Part shown: piece after piece, positions 52,871 through 61,204 of the stretch
Numbering within the stretch: position 1 is the stretch's first letter
Layout of the letters: each line of letters opens with the position of its first letter
Assembly (NCBI GenBank): GCA_013299105.1
Contig: JAAFJY010000004.1
Span: forward strand, 146,423-210,422
DNA: 64,000 nucleotides
From: Chitinophagales bacterium
GTDB taxonomy: Bacteria; Bacteroidota; Bacteroidia; Chitinophagales; Saprospiraceae
Direction: 5' to 3'
Made by a program: the position numbers and the translations under genes
Notes under the pieces: generated by a model
Databases searched by the model: none
What the model saw: the letters and a program-made list of their open reading frames with translations, nothing else
What the model was told of the DNA's origin: nothing

Positions 52871-54409
52871 ATGCGTAAACGCACTAAGAAAATAGCCACA
52901 GCGGTGTTATCCAGTACCTGGCCGCCTTCGCTGAGGCTATTTTCATCACCAAAACCTCATTTTCTCAAGTTGGTAAAAAATCCTGTACTTATGGATGAGC
53001 TCATCTACGCCCAGGTATCACCCCGCTCACAAGGCCTTATCTCCCTTTTTGACGCGCCTGTAATCCATTCAAAGAATGTGATGCAATTCCATTCCAACAA
53101 AGAAATCATCCAGGCGGTAGTCAAACATTTGTCCAAACTTGGTTTTGAGGTACTGGTGGTCAGCCCAATTACCCTGACCATCCGAGGCAGCAAAGAGTTG
53201 TACGAAAGAACATTTGGGCAAAACATTGTTAAACCGGACCCCGAAGACAAAGAAAGAGTTGGTACTGATTACATTTTCAAAGAAACGGGCTCGCCCGTAC
53301 TTCGCCCTAGTGGGGGATCAAATGAAAAATCTTTGAATGACGCTGATATTTTGATTGAAGGGATTGCCCTTTCTAGTGACCCATCGCTGTACGGCAATCC
53401 AAATCCTCCAATTATCCCAAATTATTGGTATCTAACTCCCGATTATTCCTTGCCCTTGGCGCTACAAGCTAATAGTGTTCACTTAGCTGGGATCAAAGGA
53501 AAGGGAATTGAAGTAGTAATGGTTGATACGGGATTTGAACCAGTATCTTATTACACCCAACGCAGTTTCAACATCCGGCCAAGTATTTTAGGTCCAGGTG
53601 CCACGCATGTAGGCATTGACGAAAATGGACATGGGACCGCAATGGCCGCCTGCGTTTTAGCGGCTGCACCCGAAGCAAGTATCAGGATGGTGAAGCGTGG
53701 CAAAGATTTTACGGGGGCCATTCATGAAGCCATCAAAGCCTCACCTAAACCCCGGATTATTTCTTGCAGCTGGGGACACGATATTATCTACAATACCCTG
53801 CCGCCAGAATACAAGCCCCTGGAAGCAGCTGTAGCTGAGGCGATTCGTCAAGGGATTACCATGATCTTTGCTGCCGGAAATGGCGACAAAGCATTCCCTG
53901 CACAGATGCCCGAAGTCATTGCAGTAGGCGGTGTATACATGCAAAAAAACATGCACGTACTTGCTAGTAATTACGCAAGTGGGTACAGAAGTGCGATTTA
54001 TCCTAATCGCATCGTGCCTGATATTTGCGGATATGTAGGACAAAAGCCCGATGCAACTTTTATTCTTTTACCGACAGCGGACGGCAGCGAATTGGATCAG
54101 CTAAACCATCATGCATTTGGTTCAACCAGTCCAAATGATGGTTGGATTATGGCCAGTGGTACTTCGGCGGCGGCGGCTCAAGTAGCAGGGGTTTGCGCAT
54201 TACTTTTGCAGGCCGACCCCAGCCTGACATCAAGAGGTTTAAAACAGTTGCTTGGCCAAACTGCTTTGGATGTAACCTCTGGTGTTAGTGCATTGGGCAC
54301 CAGAGCCAGCTATAACCTTGACCTCGCAACCGGGTATGGTTTGGTCAATGCTTGTGCTGCATACAGTAAAATCATAGGGAAGACGTGTGTGAACGGGCAA
54401 ATCCAGTAG
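52871..54409 (+). CDS. S8-family (subtilisin-like) serine peptidase
   Basis: 512 residues. Catalytic triad D219 ('EVVMVDTGFEP'), H254 ('DENGHGTAMAAC') and S432 ('MASGTSAAAAQVAG'), with the oxyanion Asn N337 ('FAAGNGD'). Residues ~40-130 resemble a propeptide ('LGFEVLVVSPITLTIRGSKE' LYERTFG), similar to kumamolisin-type pro-domains. No signal peptide is seen, so the enzyme appears cytoplasmic, which is unusual for an S8 peptidase with a pro-region. The last gene of the plus-strand cluster, facing the CHAT gene. Confidence 0.92.
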   Translation: MRKRTKKIATAVLSSTWPPSLRLFSSPKPHFLKLVKNPVLMDELIYAQVSPRSQGLISLFDAPVIHSKNVMQFHSNKEIIQAVVKHLSKLGFEVLVVSPITLTIRGSKELYERTFGQNIVKPDPEDKERVGTDYIFKETGSPVLRPSGGSNEKSLNDADILIEGIALSSDPSLYGNPNPPIIPNYWYLTPDYSLPLALQANSVHLAGIKGKGIEVVMVDTGFEPVSYYTQRSFNIRPSILGPGATHVGIDENGHGTAMAACVLAAAPEASIRMVKRGKDFTGAIHEAIKASPKPRIISCSWGHDIIYNTLPPEYKPLEAAVAEAIRQGITMIFAAGNGDKAFPAQMPEVIAVGGVYMQKNMHVLASNYASGYRSAIYPNRIVPDICGYVGQKPDATFILLPTADGSELDQLNHHAFGSTSPNDGWIMASGTSAAAAQVAGVCALLLQADPSLTSRGLKQLLGQTALDVTSGVSALGTRASYNLDLATGYGLVNACAAYSKIIGKTCVNGQIQ

Positions 54410-54410
54410 C

Positions 54411-54533
54411 GTTCTAGTGGTCCAAATGTTAATTACGCCCCAAGTTTCGCGGGCTCTTCGTCTCCGTAGCTGCCTTGCTACGAAGCCAAAGAGCCTTCCG
54501 GAACTTAGGAGCTATTTGTAATTCGTTCCACTA
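54411..54533. repeat. Imperfect ~120-bp palindrome between convergent genes
   Basis: The ends CTAGTGG (54414-54420) and CCACTAG (54527-54533) and much of the interior are inverted copies. The central stem is GGCTCTT (54452-54458)/AAGAGCC (54489-54495) with CGTAGC/GCTACG inside (54465-54482). It can act as a two-way terminator for the S8 and CHAT genes, although no long U-tract follows. The 'ccactag' ends recur near 2660 and 60891. Confidence 0.6.
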
Positions 54534-54534
54534 G

Positions 54535-57345
54535 TCAATGGATCAACACCGTTCCAGCCCAATACCTGGGATGGATGTCTTTGCCTGCCGCAAGGTAAGC
54601 TCTTTTGGCCTTGCTGATGGCGAGTGCAGAGTCATTGCCTTCTTTTTTAAAGGTGTAAAAATGCTCAATTAGGTCGGCGTTGTTGCAATTTTTTATTTCC
54701 CACAATGCAGCCATTACCGACTTGGCTCCACTTTGAAAAAATCCCCGCGACAAAGAATAAGCCCCTTCACCAGGGTAGATATTGCCCAGACCGCTGCTAC
54801 AGGCCGATAAAATTACCAACTCAGCGGATCTTTTGTGGCGACCAATTTCATACGCCAACAAAGAATCAGTTCGACCAGGGCCTAACCAAATTTTTGCATT
54901 CAAAGGATCCAGCTGGTCTGCTCCTGCATGCAGTGAAAAATGGTAGGCTTGGTACTTACTGTTGCGCCATTTTTGAAAAAAGACTTTTTTGGTACAGTCT
55001 TTACCTGAGAATGAGTCAACGCGGTATGTTTTTTGCGCAGCCAAAAATTCATCCCTTGAACAAGGTAAATCTTCATCTTTACTCAATCCAAAACCATAAT
55101 AGAAAAAAGCTATGTTATTGATTTTTTGAGGTTTGTTTTTCAGGTTATTTTCCCTGATTTTCCAAGCAGGTGTGTAAGCTATCGTCAAGTTATCGTTGGA
55201 CTTGATGAAAAAAGGACTGTGCTTGTTCAATTGTTCCACCTTGTGGGTCAATAAGGCCTCAAAGGGCACCTGGTGCAAAATGCCGTCAGGAATAATGGTG
55301 CAATTGGGGTGCTTGTCAATCTGTTGAGCAACTGGAGCTAGGAGCAACTGGTACAATTGATGCGACGAATTGATGAACGGCTGAAAATATTGATTTTCCA
55401 GGGTATCGATTCCGTTTTTCATCCCCATGACAAGGGCTTTTAAACGATCGCTTGAAATTTTTTGACGTTTCAATACGACCTGGCCTTTGTCAATGTAAAG
55501 CAAGTAAATGAATTCATTGTCCAGTTTGTATTGCAAAACTGATTCCCTGCGGCCCAGTTTATTTTGGATAACCGACGATTTCAGCAAATGGTAGCGTTGA
55601 GATAATCCGGTTTTAATTTTTGATAACTTGTAAATAGCATAAGCATGTTGGCGACTTTCTGACCAAGAAGCCTGATCTTTTTTCATCTCGGCCTGGTTGA
55701 TGCTCATTTTTAAATCCCTAACATCATCAATTGGCATGTTGTCGGGGAGGTATCGGTACAAAACATCTGCTTTGCTCCGATCAAAAAAATGGGCCGCCAG
55801 CTCTAAATACTGTTTTTTGTTGTTGGGGGAAAGGCTGTCCAATAGATATAATGCGTTTAGGGCATTGGTATAAATTTGGCCTGTTTCAGAAAAAATATTC
55901 AAGATAAAATCTTCGTCGTAATCGGAATTACTGGTAAACATCAAACGGTCACTGCGCTTAAAAGCCTCAATTGCCTTGATTAGACCATCCAAATCTCCAT
56001 TGATTTTGTATTGATTGTGAAAAAGATCTCCAATATGGGACAGCGTCCAAAACGGAAAAGAGCTTTCACTATAAACATCGGGATTCAATACCTCATCTGG
56101 CGATATTTTCTTACCACTTAACTTGGTGTCATGCACCAGATTCTTGATGAAATAAACGTAAGCCTGGCCAAAATCACCATTTGAAATGTAATCATCAGCC
56201 AAAACCGTATAACAATCATCTAATACCTGTTCGCTTAGTGCAGAGTCTTGTTCGTGGTCCTTGAGAAAATCATTGGCGTAACGGATTGAGGCGTCATAAT
56301 TTTTATTTACCCGGTAGTACCTGGCCAAGATATATGGACTTAGGTGAAACCGAAGGGGCATTTTTCTTTCTAAATTGACCATTTGGTTGATGACCTTAAA
56401 AAAAATACTGCGGTCCTCTACATTAAAGTAAGCTACTGCTAAGTGCCGATAAAATTCGATTTCTAAAGGGCTATTGAATGGTTTGATTAGCTCGATGCTG
56501 GCCCGCAAAGTATCAATCGCTGCATTCAATTTTTTTTTATCCTTTCCTGCAAAATACCTCAACAATCGGCCTTTAACACAAATAGCAGAAGCCAGCGCAA
56601 ATGAATCAACTGGGCTTTGCATTTTGGCCAAAAAAATAACATTTTGACAATGAATTTTTGCGGTCTCATAATTCCGTTTCCACAAACACGAATACATCAT
56701 GCCCAGTTCTGATTCCAGGCCATGTCTCCATAACACAGAATCTTTTTGCACAATTTCGTAGGCCGTTTCTACATTTCGATAAAAAGGAGGTATTTTTTTC
56801 TCAAACGAAAAATATTCCATCCCCAAAAAATGGTAAGCTAGTGCCGATTTCAGGTGTCTTTCTGCTCCATAAACTTTTCTGTACAGCCCAATGGCCTTGT
56901 TCAGGCACGATTTACTTAGTTTTGGAAAATATTGTCGGTATGCCAGTATCCCCTTGTTCAACCAATAATCAGCCTGGGCTTCTTTTGAAAATTGTTCTGT
57001 TTGGGGAAACAATTTTTCTGTTTTTTTAATCCACAATGCGGCCAGGCTATCTTGGTGCATTTTTAGGTGCAGGTAGGTAACTTGATTAAAGGCGTAAATC
57101 CGCTGCTCTTCGTTGAGGCGCTTACTCGCCAAAATGCCATTGAATTCGACTAAAGATTGATCAAATTGTCTCTTGTTTTTAAACAGATCCGCTTGCTCAA
57201 ACACCACCCCATTTTTAGTGTGGTGGATATAGTCTTCAATTGCAAAATCGAGACTTTTGGTTTCGTCAGAACAGGAATAACTACATAAGATGAATCCACA
57301 AAAAATGAGCCCAGACATTGTGCGGCCAATCAAAGACAAGTTCAT
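54535..57345 (-). CDS. TPR-CHAT protein with lipoprotein-like leader (caspase-like protease)
   Basis: 936 residues. An N-terminal hydrophobic segment ends in 'CSYSCSDE', a possible lipoprotein site (residue ~25). Residues ~40-560 are a TPR-like superhelix ('LAALWIKKTEKLFPQTEQFS', 'IASAICVKGRLLRYFAGK'). The C-terminal ~230 residues are a CHAT domain: 'IIPDGILHQVPFEALLTHKV', catalytic H806 in 'YHFSLHAGADQ' and C849 in 'LVILSACSSGLGNIYPGEGA', then 'ARGFFQSGAKSV'-like 'SRGFFQSGAKSVMAALWEI'. CHAT proteases are caspase relatives that cut partner proteins. It is convergent with the sigma/anti-sigma/S8 genes. Confidence 0.9.
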   Translation of the reverse strand: MNLSLIGRTMSGLIFCGFILCSYSCSDETKSLDFAIEDYIHHTKNGVVFEQADLFKNKRQFDQSLVEFNGILASKRLNEEQRIYAFNQVTYLHLKMHQDSLAALWIKKTEKLFPQTEQFSKEAQADYWLNKGILAYRQYFPKLSKSCLNKAIGLYRKVYGAERHLKSALAYHFLGMEYFSFEKKIPPFYRNVETAYEIVQKDSVLWRHGLESELGMMYSCLWKRNYETAKIHCQNVIFLAKMQSPVDSFALASAICVKGRLLRYFAGKDKKKLNAAIDTLRASIELIKPFNSPLEIEFYRHLAVAYFNVEDRSIFFKVINQMVNLERKMPLRFHLSPYILARYYRVNKNYDASIRYANDFLKDHEQDSALSEQVLDDCYTVLADDYISNGDFGQAYVYFIKNLVHDTKLSGKKISPDEVLNPDVYSESSFPFWTLSHIGDLFHNQYKINGDLDGLIKAIEAFKRSDRLMFTSNSDYDEDFILNIFSETGQIYTNALNALYLLDSLSPNNKKQYLELAAHFFDRSKADVLYRYLPDNMPIDDVRDLKMSINQAEMKKDQASWSESRQHAYAIYKLSKIKTGLSQRYHLLKSSVIQNKLGRRESVLQYKLDNEFIYLLYIDKGQVVLKRQKISSDRLKALVMGMKNGIDTLENQYFQPFINSSHQLYQLLLAPVAQQIDKHPNCTIIPDGILHQVPFEALLTHKVEQLNKHSPFFIKSNDNLTIAYTPAWKIRENNLKNKPQKINNIAFFYYGFGLSKDEDLPCSRDEFLAAQKTYRVDSFSGKDCTKKVFFQKWRNSKYQAYHFSLHAGADQLDPLNAKIWLGPGRTDSLLAYEIGRHKRSAELVILSACSSGLGNIYPGEGAYSLSRGFFQSGAKSVMAALWEIKNCNNADLIEHFYTFKKEGNDSALAISKAKRAYLAAGKDIHPRYWAGTVLIH

Positions 57346-57434
57346 ATTGCGCTAGATTAAAAAGGTCCAATTGGGGCTCGAATGAATCACGGCTTGGGTA
57401 GGAACGGTCGAAAGATTATGGTTTAGTTTCAGTC

Positions 57435-57502
57435 AGTTGTGTTCTTTTTTTACTAAATCTAAAAGCAAATATGTCCACATTATTTTAGCTCGAATACTAA
57501 AG
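57435..57502. mobile_element. Truncated copy of the MITE-like element at 12319-12429
   Basis: It matches the right half of that element ('agttgtgttcttttttta', 'ctaaatct', 'tgtccac' and 'attttagctc') at roughly 90% identity and continues ~12 bases past the inverted repeat. The left arm is missing except for 'gtttagt' (57421-57427). Confidence 0.7.
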
Positions 57503-57763
57503 GAAGCATTATTTCAAAACTTTGTATTGTTTTTTTGAGCAAAACAGGACATTTTAATTTTTTGTTTTCTATATTTACATTTCAAACATTTAAAGCAAAG
57601 CCTTGCCAGACCACAAGTAATCAAAAAAAGTGGCTGATTTTTGTCCAAACAAGCCAACTTTTAAAAGGCGATGCCGGACACCAACTGAAAGGATAGAGAA
57701 GAAAGAGCGACTTGGTTTGCAACGTGATTGACCTTTTTGACCTAAGAGTGTGTTCAAATATTT

Positions 57764-57900
57764 GGTTCTTTGACAAATAGTGTGGAAAAAGACACCTATT
57801 CCATTCCAGCCCTTACCGCCCAAATACCTTGGAGTGTGCTGCCTCCTGGGCTGATGTTGCTAGCAAATTGGACTAATCAAAAGTCTTCAGGTTCTGGTAG
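57764..57900. mobile_element. Truncated copy of the MITE-like element at 25177-25391
   Basis: It begins with the identical 15-mer GGTTCTTTGACAAAT (57764-57778) and continues with 'agtgtggaaa', 'cagcccttacc', 'cccaaatacctt' and 'atcaaaagtcttcagg'. The right terminal repeat is not found. Confidence 0.7.
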
Positions 57901-58485
57901 ATGCAACTTCTAGAGATTTTAGTTAAAAGCCAGGGGTGCTCTTGGTCCCCGGACTGAAGTCCAAGGTACACGATTTTAGCTGTAATTTCGGTCCATCCCT
58001 AAAATATAAACTGAAAATCAATTGATTATCAAATTTTTTTATCCTTTTTGAGCCACTCCGGCCCGCAAACATAGGATTGAAACAGGCAAGTATCAGGCAT
58101 AGCCCCATGAAACTTTACCTAATTTTTAGCTTGAAACTGGCAACACATCTGAAATCGTGTAACCCCCAATCTTCAGTCGGGCTAAGTAAATCTCCCCTTA
58201 TTCACATCTGAAATCTATCCAGAAATTGCATCAGGCGACTACGTGAATCAAGTGTTTTGCGCACTTTTTACAAAAGGTACTAGCCGAAAACGTGCTCATT
58301 TTTGACTTCAATCCTAAATTTAAACATCCTCTAAATCTGAGCAGGGTAAGCTTTAACCAAAAGCTACAAATAGTGGCTTTTTTTTACCAGAAAACCATAC
58401 CTGAATGACCATTCCTCCCAAAAAATCTGCATTTTTGCACGCCCTGAGAATGCTCGAAATTACTCACTTCATACTTCATGGCCCT

Positions 58486-59433
58486 ATGCAATATGTAAAG
58501 CAACTGTTTCTCATTGGCTTGCTCTCTGCGGTTTTGGCCTGCAAAACCGATAAAACCGCCGCCCTGGCCGACAGTGACTGGACGCTCACTCATGTGGAAG
58601 AAAAAGGTAAAAAGCTGGAAGTACCCGCTGGTGCCCAAATCAACCTGGCTTTCATCGACGGCAAAGCGATGGGCCGCAGTGCTTGCAACGATTACAGCAG
58701 CGATTATGTGCAAGACCACTCAAAATTGAGCCTTTTTGAGGTGTACGCCACCGAAAAATACTGCGAATATGGCAACTGGGAGGCCAATTATTTCCGCCTG
58801 CTGGGCGCTGTAGAAAAGGTAGAGTTAAAAGAAAACAACTTGACCCTAAAAGGCAAAGACGACAGCAAACTCTATTTCACCAAGCGGACCATCGAAACCC
58901 TGATGGGGGCCCAAAGCGGTGGGAAAATGCAGGAATTGCTGGCTCTTTTTCCCGAATTGCCTGCCAACAATCGTCACTTGTTCAGCATCCTGGACGGTAG
59001 CAAATACGAACAATTCCCTTTCGTGGGGGAAGAAATGCCTCGTCAGTTTTACGATTTGCTCGACGAAACAGCTGGTAGCATCATCACCCAAGGCGGTGGC
59101 GCTTACATCATTGGCAAAATTGGCAAGCAGTGCCTGATGCGCATCCCTGGCAACGTGGGCGTAAATAGTTTGGCCATTTTTCAAGAAAAAGATGGAAAAT
59201 TCAACCTGCTTTTACCCGTGGCATTCGCCGGAAAGGACCCCTACCGCCAGCAAGACGCCTGGCTGGAAGACCTGAATGGCGACGGGCGATTGGACCTGAT
59301 CACCCGTCTGGTGGGCGAAGACAGCACCGGTAAAACCGATAAACTGGTGGCTTACCTGCAAAAAGAAGATGGTGGCATTGACCGCTACCGGGGCCAATTG
59401 ACGGCATCCAAGTATGTTATGCAATCTATCTGA
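58486..59433 (+). CDS. META-domain lipoprotein
   Basis: 315 residues from the ATG at 58486 (an upstream frame to 58405 lacks a signal). The leader 'MQYVKQLFLIGLLSAVLACK' has a lipobox L-S-A-V-L-A-C with Cys 19. Residues ~30-130 form a META/HslJ-like domain ('DSDWTLTHVEEKGKKLEVPA', 'GRSACNDYSS', 'EVYATEKYCEYGN'). The C-terminal half is not recognised, but contains a possible calcium loop 'EDLNGDGRLDLI'. The stop is 10 bases before argB; possible operon by position only. Confidence 0.85.
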   Translation: MQYVKQLFLIGLLSAVLACKTDKTAALADSDWTLTHVEEKGKKLEVPAGAQINLAFIDGKAMGRSACNDYSSDYVQDHSKLSLFEVYATEKYCEYGNWEANYFRLLGAVEKVELKENNLTLKGKDDSKLYFTKRTIETLMGAQSGGKMQELLALFPELPANNRHLFSILDGSKYEQFPFVGEEMPRQFYDLLDETAGSIITQGGGAYIIGKIGKQCLMRIPGNVGVNSLAIFQEKDGKFNLLLPVAFAGKDPYRQQDAWLEDLNGDGRLDLITRLVGEDSTGKTDKLVAYLQKEDGGIDRYRGQLTASKYVMQSI

Positions 59434-59442
59434 TTACGCCTT

Positions 59443-60210
59443 ATGCAAACCTTAAACATCCTCAAAATCGGGGGCAAACTGATCGATGACCTCACCGCTT
59501 TGGCCCCGGTTTTGGAAGCATTTTTACAAAAACCTGGTTACAAAATATTGGTACATGGTGGCGGCAAAAAAGCCTCTGAATTGAGCACCCGCCTCGATGT
59601 ACCTGTAAAAATGGTCGAAGGCCGCCGGATCACCGATGCCGATTCATTGGAAGTGGCGGTGATGGTGTATGCGGGTTTGTTCAACAAGCAAATCGTAGCC
59701 CTTTTGCAAAGCCTGGGAGCCAATGCCCTGGGCCTGAGTGGAGCCGATGGCAATGTGATTTTGGCCCATAAACGCCCAGTCAAGGAAATCGACTACGGCT
59801 GGGTAGGCGACGTGGATGAGGTTGACACAGCCGCGATCGGACGCTTGTTGAGAGCCGATTTTTTACCCGTTTTTTGTGCCATCACCCACGACGGAAAAGG
59901 ACAATTGTTGAATACCAATGCCGATACAATTGCTTCCCGCCTGGCTACTGGTTTGGCTGCGGATTGGCAAGTAAAGTTGTACCTTTGTCTGGATAAAAAC
60001 GGGGTCCTCCGAGATGCCGAGGACAATGACTCGCTCATTCCACACCTCAATGAGGCGCTTTATGCCCAGTTAAATAGCGAAGGAGCGGTGCATTCCGGCA
60101 TGATTCCCAAGTTGGACAATGCCTTTGCCGCGCTTTCAAAAGGAGTAGCCGAGGTCATCATCTGCGGTCCCGAAACCCTGCTGAATGGTGGAACCCTGCT
60201 TAGTTTGTAA
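59443..60210 (+). CDS. argB: Acetylglutamate kinase
   Basis: 255 residues. It phosphorylates N-acetylglutamate in arginine synthesis (in some Bacteroidota N-succinyl-ornithine routes are used, so the acyl group is not certain). Motifs: 'ILKIGGKLIDD', 'ILVHGGGKKASELSTRLDVP', 'ALGLSGADGNVILAHKR' and 'NTNADTIASRLATGLAADWQ'. No other arginine gene is in the window, which is unusual since argB often lies in a cluster. Confidence 0.93.
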   Translation: MQTLNILKIGGKLIDDLTALAPVLEAFLQKPGYKILVHGGGKKASELSTRLDVPVKMVEGRRITDADSLEVAVMVYAGLFNKQIVALLQSLGANALGLSGADGNVILAHKRPVKEIDYGWVGDVDEVDTAAIGRLLRADFLPVFCAITHDGKGQLLNTNADTIASRLATGLAADWQVKLYLCLDKNGVLRDAEDNDSLIPHLNEALYAQLNSEGAVHSGMIPKLDNAFAALSKGVAEVIICGPETLLNGGTLLSL

Positions 60211-60250
60211 GCGTGGCCCCTTCTATTTTCAACTCAAGCACCAACATATC

Positions 60251-60595
60251 ATGAGCTTAGTTCAAGAATTTAACGAATACCGCAGCCGCATGAACGAGGA
60301 AATCCTTTCGCAGGATAACCTCGTGCTCAAGCGCTTTTTCAACCTCGATACCAATGCCTACCAAGACGGCGCTTTGGACAAAAAAACCAAAGAACTGCTG
60401 GGTCTGATCGCCTCAATGGTCTTGCGTTGCGACGATTGCATCCGCTACCACCTGGGCAAATGCTACGAACTGGGCACCACCCGCGAGCAGGTGTTCGAGG
60501 TGTTTGCGATTGCGAACCTAGTGGGCGGCTCGATTTGTATTCCGCATACGAGGAGAGCGGTGGAATACTGGAATGAGTTGGAGGCGGGTGCTTAA
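60251..60595 (+). CDS. Carboxymuconolactone decarboxylase/AhpD-like protein
   Basis: 114 residues from the ATG at 60251. The CxxC 'RCDDCIRYHLGKCYELGTTR' and the following His match the AhpD/CMD redox site. Single-domain members often act as peroxidase-linked disulfide reductases. 40 bases after argB, so possibly co-transcribed. Confidence 0.9.
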   Translation: MSLVQEFNEYRSRMNEEILSQDNLVLKRFFNLDTNAYQDGALDKKTKELLGLIASMVLRCDDCIRYHLGKCYELGTTREQVFEVFAIANLVGGSICIPHTRRAVEYWNELEAGA

Positions 60596-61204
60596 GTGAT
60601 TTGAAAAAGACTTACTTCACGTTGACTTTTTGACTTACGACTTACGAAGTGCGGGGACGATCAAAATCCTTGGGAAGATTAGAATTTGTGCCCGATGGGA
60701 AAATTTGGAGGCTAATCCCGTACTAAGCCTAAGGCATCAATAATGTTAGGCTTCTTGCGAAGCCAGGAGTCGGGGAATTCACGTGAAATAACCGATTCTA
60801 CAAATCTTATGCTTCTTTCGAAGCTGGACATTTGGGATGATTTAAGGCTCTGACGCAAAAATGCCAATGGCCTATTAGTTCGTTCCTGAACCACTAGTCA
60901 CTCTAAGTCGTACCTCAAAAAGTCAAAATTCGCTAAGCCAACGTGAGTTCTGGATGAAATTCATTGTTTTTCGGTTAATTGCGACAAAAAACTGGCTAAG
61001 GGCCGTGAATTTTAAATTTCAAAATGCTTAAACCGTGCAAACGAATGCCAAAAGTACCTCATAACTTGTCAGCGAGCCCCAAATCATATGTCGTATGTCG
61101 TATATTGTCTATCGTATGTTAAAAAGTAAACCTCAAAAACCCAGAACTCACGTTAAGTCAATCTGTTCCTCTCTATTGATTCCTAACACACCAAACAAAA
61201 ACAG
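60596..61204. other. Intergenic region, no clear gene
   Basis: A 60-codon minus-strand frame at 60712-60894 ('ESVISREFPDSWLRKKPN') looks faintly protein-like but crosses two hairpins of the type CTTC...GAAG (60749-60764 and ~60809-60822). The stretch 61085-61120 is a run of 'tcgtatgt'-like units. Confidence 0.45.

Larger units (their letters stand above)
57346..58404. other. Intergenic region holding two truncated mobile-element copies
   Basis: About 1.06 kb, AT-rich, with no convincing gene. It holds the half-copy of the 12319 element (57435-57502) and the left part of the 25177 element (57764-57900). Beyond these are short palindromes such as GGACTGAAGTCC (57951-57962). This looks like a landing site for non-autonomous elements. 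Confidence 0.6.

Noticed and set aside
50377-57345. Type III-E CRISPR (Craspase) locus
   Set aside because: A CHAT protease and a sigma factor are present, but there is no gRAMP/Cas7-11, no repeat array and no Csx30-like protein I can recognise.
60712-60894. 60-codon minus-strand frame after the AhpD-like gene
   Set aside because: It spans two palindromes and is flanked by repeat-like sequence; a decayed fragment at best.
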